A DNA stretch of 9,517 bases from Thermomicrobiaceae bacterium (lineage in GTDB: Bacteria > Chloroflexota > Chloroflexia > Thermomicrobiales > Thermomicrobiaceae), in assembly GCA_007123655.1 (NCBI GenBank), contig SKKR01000593.1, positions 1-9,517 of the forward strand. Direction: 5' to 3'. Made by a program: the position numbers and the translations under genes. The notes under the pieces are model-generated. The model was not told the origin of the DNA and did not search any database. It was given only the letters and a program-made list of their open reading frames with translations. Positions 1 through 4,630 of this stretch are shown here, in pieces. Position 1 is the stretch's first letter. The number at the start of each line of letters is the position of its first letter.

Positions 1-32
1 ACTTCCGCTCGTTCGCCGGAACGAGCGGTCAC
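1..32 (-). CDS. Possible start of the next gene in the phage operon (partial, leaves window)
   Basis: A GTG codon at position 32 on the minus strand opens a frame that stays open to the window edge (about ten residues, beginning MTARSGERAE). A GGGAG sequence lies five bases before it, which is an acceptable ribosome binding site, and another in-frame GTG lies at 44. The position, about 120 bp after the adaptor stop, is where a further head-completion or tail gene would be expected. Only ten codons are visible, so no product can be named. The same bases form a strong hairpin, so the alternative is that this is a non-coding terminator region. Confidence 0.2.
   Translation of the reverse strand, partial: MTARSGERAE
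5..28. repeat. Perfect 10-bp inverted repeat with 4-nt loop (hairpin)
   Basis: CCGCTCGTTC at 5-14 and GAACGAGCGG at 19-28 are exact reverse complements separated by GCCG. It could end the minus-strand phage transcript, but the tract that would follow it lies outside the window, and no T-run follows on the plus strand. It may instead lie inside the start of a gene beginning at 32. Its half-sites run GTTC-N4-GAAC, the inverse of a LexA box, so it is not read as an SOS operator. Confidence 0.5.
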
Positions 33-154
33 GCTAGCTCCCACGGCGTCGGCTACTTAAGACTGGTAGCTGCGCATGCGAACATCCGGCAGAAACGTCT
101 GAGAGAATCGGGAAGGGGTCGAAAGCGCCTTTCGAATTCCAGCGGTGACCGACA

Positions 155-766
155 TCAGGTTCCCGTTCCGACCATTCGTCCCGTTCGGACCTGTCGGGCG
201 CGGGCTCGCCAGGCAGCCTGATATTCCTCACGCGCCCGGCGCAGTACTGTTTCATATCGCGCCGGCAACGCTCCGCGTTTCCATTCCGCCACCGAGCGCT
301 GCTCCAGGCACCAGGTCACCGCGCCAAGCGCCAGCAGAGAGACGTCATCCGGTGGAACCGGAAGGGGGTCCGCGCTGTCCTCCGGAAAGGTTCGAGGTCC
401 TCGATACCATAACTCGAGCGTCCCTTCCGGGAGCGCGCGGGTGAATTCCACCCGATCTCCCCACACCTCCCAGCCCTGCTCGGACCCGGCCGTTCCCCGG
501 AGCGGAATCGCGTTCGGCGGGATGATCCGGCCTCGCGGGTCAATCACCCGAGCTACGCTCCGCGCCCCGTTCGGGAGATCGACCGAGGTGTCTCCCTGGT
601 CCACGACGATCTCCGCCCGCTGTTCCATCGGGTACCGGTGACCGTACTCGTCGAGCGCCCGGGCCAGCCCGGTGTCGATTTCGGCGTCAGTCCAGGCCCC
701 GTTCCCGCCGTCGTCCTCAAGACGAAGCCGGACCTGCTCCCGTGCGTCAGTCAGTGTCACCGTCAT
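155..766 (-). CDS. Probable phage head-tail adaptor (connector) protein
   Basis: This 203-residue protein follows the portal gene directly, where phage genomes commonly encode the adaptor that docks under the portal ring. The N-terminal third is helical with a pattern typical of small connector proteins (W25-T-D-A-E-I, then A-L-D-E-Y-G-H-R-Y around 37-45). A beta-rich middle part follows (about 50-125), and the C-terminal part (about 140-190) is an Arg/Trp/Ala-rich helix. ATG at 766 is preferred: the longer in-frame extension to 808 has low-complexity basic residues and lies fully inside the portal gene. The start overlaps the portal stop by 20 nt, suggesting translational coupling; no strong ribosome binding site is visible. 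The assignment rests mainly on position and general fold pattern, since I see no diagnostic motif. Another small head-completion protein is the main alternative. Confidence 0.6.
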   Translation of the reverse strand: MTVTLTDAREQVRLRLEDDGGNGAWTDAEIDTGLARALDEYGHRYPMEQRAEIVVDQGDTSVDLPNGARSVARVIDPRGRIIPPNAIPLRGTAGSEQGWEVWGDRVEFTRALPEGTLELWYRGPRTFPEDSADPLPVPPDDVSLLALGAVTWCLEQRSVAEWKRGALPARYETVLRRAREEYQAAWRARARQVRTGRMVGTGT

Positions 767-2150
767 GACCGCCGTCCGTTTCCAGTGCCGCCGGTGGATC
801 CGAAACACGCTGGTCGTGACCCGGATCGGCTCCGGCTTCCTCGAGAACTTTCGCCCACTCCTGCTCGGGATCGTCCGTGCCGAGCGTCGTCATTGCACTC
901 CGGCGGCTGCGGACGCCGTGCGACACAAGCGTCGTCTCCGCCCGGACCTGCGCTTCCCGGTCTCTGGGCAGAATCGGCCCCCAGACCGGTTCGGTCCGGC
1001 GAACACCACCCAGGTCTTCCCCGCCGAACCGCTCCAGCTGATCCAGCACGAGCGCGTTGCGGCGACGGTACACCGAGTCCCAGATCCGTCGTTTGCGCTG
1101 GACCTTCTGCACCAGCGGCTGGATCTCGACTTCCAGCGCCGTGCCGGATAGCACCCGGCCAGAGTCACCGAAACTGGTCCGTGGTGTCTCACTTAGATCG
1201 AACAAGGTCCGGAACAGCAACTGCACGTAATCCAGATGAACCTGCACACCGCCGCCCTGCAGCATGTCCAGCAGATAGGCGCGGGAGTCTTCCGGAAGCT
1301 CCCAGATCGCGCCTTCGTCCGCACGGATGCCGTCCGAACCGGTGACGTTCTCCAGTACGACGATCGGATTGCCGGAAACCTGCAGAATCCGGGAAATGAC
1401 CGTCATCCGGCGATTGATCTCCCGGCAGACATCCATCAGGTCGACCAGATCGCTCTCGCCCCACAGCTCATGCGGCTTGCCCAGGTTCGGGAAGAGGACG
1501 TACGGGATCTGGCCGTACGGGTTCGGCTCATCGCTGATCGTCTGCCCGTTGAGCTCTATCGCCAGTCGGTCAACCGTCCAGTCTTCAACCACGCGAATCC
1601 GGCCTTCGCTCGCAAGCGTCAGATCGAACAGTTCCTCCGCCTCGGCCGGCTGCAGGCTGTATCGCTGTACGATCCGCCGGAGCTGCCGCACGTTGCCAGG
1701 CTGGCTCCAGGCCCAGAGGCCCGACGGATCAACAGGGGACACCACCGGTCTGGCGCGGTCCGCGTCCCAGGTCACCTTGAAGCAGCCGTCACCCAGCACC
1801 GCGGCATCCAGCAGCGTCTGGAAGTCGAGCGTGTGCAGATCCTGTTCAGACGCGATCCGGTCCAGCCAGTCCGCCGCGCGTCGTCGTTGCTGCGGCGATC
1901 CGCCCGCATCGTCCGGGACCTGCTGGATCACCGGTTCGGCGAACACGTAGCTGCCGACCTTGCGGACCAGCGCCCGCGCGTAGTTCGCCGTCAGGCGGGT
2001 TTCGCCCGGCCGCGGGCGCCGGTCCCATTGCAGCCCCTCATAGAAATCGAGAAACGTCCGGTAGCGGTTCTGCCGGTCGACATCCTGGCTATCCAGCCAG
2101 TCCGCGAGACTGCCGGGAACGAACCCACCGGAAGTTGGCAACAACGCCAT
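747..2150 (-). CDS. Phage portal protein, SPP1 gp6-like
   Basis: The 467-residue product resembles the SPP1-type portal family, whose members form the dodecameric ring at one capsid vertex through which DNA is packaged and ejected. Visible landmarks are Y30-R-T-F-L-D-F-Y-E-G-L near the N-terminus; N56-Y-A-R-A-L-V-R-K-V; a G-D-G-C-F-K-V-T-W-D strand (120-129); the wing/stem segment P-N-P-Y-G-Q-I-P-Y-V-L-F-P-N (209-222) followed by E-L-W-G-E-S-D-L; R-R-M-T-V-I-S-R-I-L with S-G-N-P-I-V-V-L (248-266); and S-G-T-A-L-E-V-E-I (335-343) before a basic helix. The acidic, Gly/Asp-rich tail (about 420-467) is typical of portal C-termini. Length fits the family. ATG at 2150 is chosen because family-like sequence begins there; the frame extends to 2282, but that part is Arg/Gly-rich and overlaps the capsid gene. 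The ribosome binding site is weak (AAAGG about 11 nt upstream). The gene sits 62 bp after the capsid gene, which is an unusual order. Confidence 0.9.
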   Translation of the reverse strand: MALLPTSGGFVPGSLADWLDSQDVDRQNRYRTFLDFYEGLQWDRRPRPGETRLTANYARALVRKVGSYVFAEPVIQQVPDDAGGSPQQRRRAADWLDRIASEQDLHTLDFQTLLDAAVLGDGCFKVTWDADRARPVVSPVDPSGLWAWSQPGNVRQLRRIVQRYSLQPAEAEELFDLTLASEGRIRVVEDWTVDRLAIELNGQTISDEPNPYGQIPYVLFPNLGKPHELWGESDLVDLMDVCREINRRMTVISRILQVSGNPIVVLENVTGSDGIRADEGAIWELPEDSRAYLLDMLQGGGVQVHLDYVQLLFRTLFDLSETPRTSFGDSGRVLSGTALEVEIQPLVQKVQRKRRIWDSVYRRRNALVLDQLERFGGEDLGGVRRTEPVWGPILPRDREAQVRAETTLVSHGVRSRRSAMTTLGTDDPEQEWAKVLEEAGADPGHDQRVSDPPAALETDGGHDGDTD

Positions 2151-2212
2151 GTCCAGACCGCGCCTTTCGATTGCATTCGTTCCCCGTCCTGCCGGACCGC
2201 GGCGAGCGGTAC

Positions 2213-3100
2213 TCAGGCGGCTTCGATCCCTTCCAGCCGGGCCGCCCCGAGATCGGAGAGCACCGCCATCGCTGCGTACCACTTGATCCGCCAGCGAGTG
2301 GCGTCGGTCGCTTCCAGCGATCCGATCCGCTCGACCTGGATGCCCTGATTCTCGATTCCGATCACGCCGTCACTGCCGAGTTTGACCGCGTAGATGCTGG
2401 AGAGGTCCTCACCGCTCCCGAGTTCTTCGTCGATCGGGATGAAGTCGTCGACCAGCAGGGGAATGCCATCGTAGAAGAGCGCCCGGCGTCCGAAGGCATC
2501 CACGTCGGTCTCGAGCAGATTTCCGGATGCGCGTCTCAGCGACGAGAGCTTCCGCCGGGTGCGCTTGTGCATGAGAAGCGCGTCCGGACGTCCCGGCCGC
2601 ACCAGGTCGATCAACTCGTCCATACGATCCAGAGATAGCTCACCACCGTTGGTATCGATCTGGATCGTCTGCGCCGATGGCACGAGTTCTCGGAGCCCGT
2701 TGAACGATCGGGGATCCTGGCTCGTATCGCCATTGAAGAAACTGTCGCTCCATTTGTGGGCGACTGCTTTCGCCCGGCTTTCGAGCACCACGGCTTCCAG
2801 GTCGTTCGGGTCGGCGTAGGTCTGCTGCAGGAAGTTGTCAACGTCGGCGTCGCCGCCAATGATCTTCAGTTCCTGCGTGTGCGTGGTCCATGTCGGCGCG
2901 TCTTCGTCCCACTGATCACCGGGCTGAAAAAACGATGCTTCCGGCATCGTCTCTTCCCGGTTGTAGGTGAGCGCGCTTCCGACTACCTGCATGAACGGCA
3001 ACACCCCGAGCACGCTGCTTTCTTTAACAACCGTTTCGATAACGCCCCGCAGCATCATGTCCTGCGTCAGCTTTGCCGCTTCGGTTTTCGTGACTGCCAT
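2213..3100 (-). CDS. Phage major capsid protein, HK97 fold
   Basis: The 295-residue protein has the layout of HK97-fold coat proteins, which build the icosahedral shell. Residues 1-35 form an N-arm; 42-60 look like the E-loop (L-T-Y-N-R-E-E-T-M-P-E-A); 80-92 are I-I-G-G-D-A-D-V-D-N-F; 99-125 form the long spine helix ending F-F-N-G-D; 173-190 hold the P/A-domain segment D-A-L-L-M-H-K-R-T-R-R-K-L; 209-220 are F-Y-D-G-I-P-L-L-V-D-D-F; and the C-terminal T-R-W-R-I-K-W-Y strand/helix (267-275) is typical of coats. There is no delta domain of about 100 residues, which fits a separate scaffold gene just upstream. The start is placed at ATG 3100, with purine-rich GGAAGGGAAG about 9 nt before it; the in-frame extension to 3187 has a Cys/Arg/Pro-rich sequence unlike a coat N-terminus. 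I recall similar coats in Gram-positive-type and Chloroflexota phages (gp13-like group), but no search was possible. Confidence 0.92.
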   Translation of the reverse strand: MAVTKTEAAKLTQDMMLRGVIETVVKESSVLGVLPFMQVVGSALTYNREETMPEASFFQPGDQWDEDAPTWTTHTQELKIIGGDADVDNFLQQTYADPNDLEAVVLESRAKAVAHKWSDSFFNGDTSQDPRSFNGLRELVPSAQTIQIDTNGGELSLDRMDELIDLVRPGRPDALLMHKRTRRKLSSLRRASGNLLETDVDAFGRRALFYDGIPLLVDDFIPIDEELGSGEDLSSIYAVKLGSDGVIGIENQGIQVERIGSLEATDATRWRIKWYAAMAVLSDLGAARLEGIEAA

Positions 3101-3144
3101 TTCGAAATGCTTCCCTTCCAGTTCCCGTGTCTTCCCCCTGCAAC

Positions 3145-3164
3145 GCGGGGGTCGACAACCCCGC
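3145..3164. repeat. Intergenic stem-loop between scaffold and capsid genes
   Basis: GCGGGG (3145-3150) and CCCCGC (3159-3164) are perfect reverse complements with an 8-nt loop containing GTCGAC. It lies within the 118-bp gap between the scaffold stop (3219) and the capsid ATG (3100). No T-tract follows on the minus strand, so it is not a clear terminator. A stem of this kind could stabilise or process the mRNA and raise coat output, but that role is inferred from position only. Confidence 0.4.
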
Positions 3165-3218
3165 ATGTCTCCGCGAGCGCCGGGCACTCATCCGCGACTG
3201 TTCAGCATCCGCAGAGTG

Positions 3219-3593
3219 TCACTGGAACGCGCTGGAGGACCGCTTCAGCCCTTCGCTGATCTTCCCCAGCGGTGAGAGCGACTCCACGTCCGCCGATTGC
3301 GCGCTTCGCTGACCGGGATGGGCGGCCACCTTCGGCGTCGAGCCTGCCCGGGTGGCTTCCGAAGCGATGCGCTGGTACGCCTGACGCGCCGGCTCAACCG
3401 AGTCCATTAGCTCATCGAACGTCGATCCCCGCACCAGTTCCGGAACGGCATCCGGGTTCGCCGCAAGCACCAGTTCCCGAACCCGGGAAAGGTCCACCTC
3501 TCCTTCCGGAGTTGTGGCCGGCTCGGTCTGCACCTCCGCGTTCCCATCCTCGGGCATCTCGTCCATGTGCGTTCGGTTGTACTCCTCGTTCAC
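3219..3593 (-). CDS. Probable capsid scaffolding protein
   Basis: This 124-residue protein lies immediately upstream of the coat gene, the usual place for a scaffold. Scaffolds fill the procapsid and guide coat assembly before leaving. Residues 1-35 are acidic and low in complexity. Residues 36-82 form a predicted helical block (D-L-S-R-V-R-E-L-V, N-P-D-A-V-P-E-L-V, F-D-E-L-M-D-S-V-E-P-A-R-Q-A-Y). The last 15 residues are basic (K-I-S-E-G-L-K-R-S), as in scaffolds whose C-terminal helix binds the coat. The start is GTG at 3593, supported by GGAGGA six bases upstream; an internal ATG ten codons in has a poorly spaced site. It is shorter than many scaffolds and no family motif was recognised, so a decoration or head-accessory protein is possible. 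Confidence 0.55.
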   Translation of the reverse strand: MNEEYNRTHMDEMPEDGNAEVQTEPATTPEGEVDLSRVRELVLAANPDAVPELVRGSTFDELMDSVEPARQAYQRIASEATRAGSTPKVAAHPGQRSAQSADVESLSPLGKISEGLKRSSSAFQ

Positions 3594-3599
3594 GTTTGT

Positions 3600-3605
3600 T
3601 CCTCC
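3600..3605 (-). promoter_or_regulatory. Ribosome binding site fixing the GTG start at 3593
   Basis: GGAGGA on the minus strand lies six bases upstream of GTG 3593. It is a near-perfect Shine-Dalgarno sequence at good spacing and argues for the GTG over the internal ATG at codon 10. Confidence 0.75.
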
Positions 3606-3656
3606 GTTTCTGCTGGACCACGCGGCTCAAACGGGGCATTTCACTGGCGGGCTACG

Positions 3657-3923
3657 CTAAAGACCCACACCGATCAGCCGCATCAGTACCTCGATCAGCA
3701 CCGCCGCGATGATCAGCATGATGAGTTGATTGATCCGGTGCTTCACATCCCGTACCTCTCCACGCAGCGACCTGACCATCTGCCGGGTCACCGCCTCGTA
3801 TGTTGATCGCGGGCGATCCGGGTCCGTGTCCGCGGACCGTCCCGCTCGCCTTCGTCCTGCAACGACGTCCCGCAGGCGGGAGCCATCCCGCATGGAGCGG
3901 CGGGACCGGGGATCGGGAGCCAT
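3657..3923 (-). CDS. Small protein with a single C-terminal membrane helix (unknown function)
   Basis: The 88-residue product has a basic, probably disordered N-terminus (1-40, rich in Arg, Asp and Ser), then an amphipathic helix (about 41-64, Y-E-A-V-T-R-Q-M-V-R-S-L-R-G-E-V-R-D-V). It ends in one strongly hydrophobic stretch (about 65-84, Q-L-I-M-L-I-I-A-A-V-L-I-E-V-L). This topology, an amphipathic helix followed by one C-terminal membrane segment, resembles the XhlA-type holin-accessory proteins of phages, but no sequence motif proves this and the head operon is not the usual place for one. ATG at 3923 shares a base with the preceding stop (TGATG), and AGGAGG lies four bases upstream; a GTG directly before the ATG (3926) is an alternative start. 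Coupling to the first gene suggests the two are made together. It could also anchor head assembly to the membrane. Confidence 0.65.
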   Translation of the reverse strand: MAPDPRSRRSMRDGSRLRDVVAGRRRAGRSADTDPDRPRSTYEAVTRQMVRSLRGEVRDVKHRINQLIMLIIAAVLIEVLMRLIGVGL

Positions 3924-4336
3924 CACTCCTCCTCTCCTACACCGATCTCCAGCAGGACCTGAGTCAGCGCTTCGGTCAGTCCCTCCGCCTGATCCCCCTG
4001 TACCTGCCGTTGCACGCGCGTCGCGCGAACGAGCGCGTCGACGATCCGGGGGATGGACGTCGCCAGTTGCCGGGGGTCCTCTTCGGTTTCCAGCACTCGC
4101 GCCAGGACCAGGCGCAGCGCGCCGATTTCATCGTCCAGCGGGGGTGCGCGACCCTGATCCGGCACGCCGGCGCGGAGCAGGATGCTGGCAATTCGGCGGC
4201 TGATAAGCTCATCGCTCGTCCCGTTCTGACGGTCGACTGCACGATCGAGCACGGTCTGATGGGCGCGACAGAATTCTCCGCCTCGCATCGCCCAGGCCCG
4301 GCACCCCGCCCGCTGGCACGCACGGCTCTGGGTCAT
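3923..4336 (-). CDS. Small protein with a Cys/His zinc-knuckle-like N-terminus, first gene of the phage operon
   Basis: The 137-residue protein begins with C7-X4-C12-X10-C23-X2-H26 in the context C-R-A-W-A-M-R-G-G-E-F-C-R-A-H. This matches the compact Cys/His clusters found at the N-termini of small phage and mobile-element proteins and probably binds zinc. The rest is mostly helical: I-S-R-R-I-A-S-I-L-L-R-A-G-V (45-58), then L-R-L-V-L-A-R-V-L-E-T-E-E-D-P-R-Q-L (73-90), and an acidic C-terminus. ATG at 4336 has GGAGGG nine bases upstream, a good site. As the promoter-proximal gene it could be a regulator or the small terminase subunit, which often comes first in head operons, but no helix-turn-helix is evident and no large terminase follows. 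I do not recognise a named family. Confidence 0.7.
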   Translation of the reverse strand: MTQSRACQRAGCRAWAMRGGEFCRAHQTVLDRAVDRQNGTSDELISRRIASILLRAGVPDQGRAPPLDDEIGALRLVLARVLETEEDPRQLATSIPRIVDALVRATRVQRQVQGDQAEGLTEALTQVLLEIGVGEEE

Positions 4337-4345
4337 GCGTCACCA

Positions 4346-4351
4346 CCCTCC
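4346..4351 (-). promoter_or_regulatory. Ribosome binding site of the first phage-operon gene
   Basis: GGAGGG on the minus strand lies nine bases upstream of ATG 4336, which makes this start secure. Confidence 0.65.
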
Positions 4352-4400
4352 GGGTTTGTCTTCCTGTTCAGGCCCTCTACTCCTACGGACACATTGAGGG

Positions 4401-4414
4401 GGCAAAACATTGCC
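4401..4414. promoter_or_regulatory. 14-bp palindrome, candidate second operator
   Basis: GGCAA (4401-4405) and TTGCC (4410-4414) are exact reverse complements separated by AACA, the same 5-N4-5 layout as the SOS box beside it. The centres of the two palindromes are 22 bp apart, about two helical turns. No repressor family was recognised from the half-site. It could also be a chance small hairpin in the leader of the minus-strand transcript. Confidence 0.4.
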
Positions 4415-4417
4415 ACA

Positions 4418-4423
4418 ATTTTA
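4418..4423 (-). promoter_or_regulatory. Candidate -10 element for the phage operon
   Basis: TAAAAT on the minus strand matches the sigma-70 -10 consensus at five of six bases and shares one base with the SOS box at 4423. It lies about 80 bp upstream of ATG 4336. No good -35 is found 16-18 bp upstream (TCGGGC at 17), so the promoter call is weak. A repressor bound at the SOS box would cover its spacer. Confidence 0.35.
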
Positions 4424-4436
4424 GAACAAATGTTCT
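4423..4436. promoter_or_regulatory. LexA-type SOS box (GAAC-N4-GTTC palindrome)
   Basis: AGAACAAATGTTCT is a perfect 6-2-6 palindrome containing GAAC-N4-GTTC. It agrees with the Gram-positive LexA/DinR consensus (CGAAC-RNRY-GTTYG) at all twelve inner positions; only the outermost C and G are A and T here. LexA is the repressor that is cleaved after DNA damage. The box lies 86 bp upstream of the phage operon start at 4336 and 194 bp upstream of the sensor start at 4631, so the phage operon is the likelier target. A candidate -10 for the minus strand abuts it. Binding is inferred from sequence alone. Confidence 0.65.
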
Positions 4437-4617
4437 GCAGGCCCGAGTGGTCCTATGCCTTTGGGACTTCACTACTACGCGGCTCGGTGCTCAACCCTCC
4501 ATACTTGGGACTGTCAGGGGGGTGCACAGCCCAGTGCGGGCGGCGTCACAATTCATTCTGTGGCCGTGCCGCGATCCACAATGCCGGGCTGCCGTGCCCG
4601 CCACCCGCCCGAGAATC

Positions 4618-4623
4618 AGGGAA
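4618..4623 (+). promoter_or_regulatory. Ribosome binding site of the PAS-GGDEF gene
   Basis: AGGGAA lies seven bases before ATG 4631. It decides the start, because the frame is open well upstream (another in-frame ATG at 4430 lies inside the SOS palindrome). The 294-bp intergenic region otherwise shows no clear plus-strand promoter; a CATACT near 4499 lacks a matching -35. Confidence 0.5.
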
Positions 4624-4630
4624 CACGTTA

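Noticed and set aside
5..28. Left-edge palindrome as another LexA site
   Set aside because: Its order is GTTC-N4-GAAC, the inverse of GAAC-N4-GTTC, so LexA recognition is not expected.
57..155. 32-codon minus-strand frame starting at an ATG that overlaps the adaptor stop (TGATG)
   Set aside because: The overlap is suggestive, but the peptide has no recognisable feature and the ribosome binding site is weak, so it cannot be told from chance.
34..255. 73-codon minus-strand frame at the left edge
   Set aside because: It overlaps the adaptor gene in another frame, and its translation is low-complexity and unlike a phage protein.
1236..2348. 370-codon plus-strand frame opposite the portal gene
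   Set aside because: The portal on the minus strand has clear family motifs; this frame has none and is an antisense shadow.
4430..4630. In-frame upstream extension of the sensor to ATG 4430
   Set aside because: The added residues are Cys/Pro/Arg-rich with no domain character, the ATG lies inside the SOS palindrome, and ATG 4631 has its own ribosome binding site.
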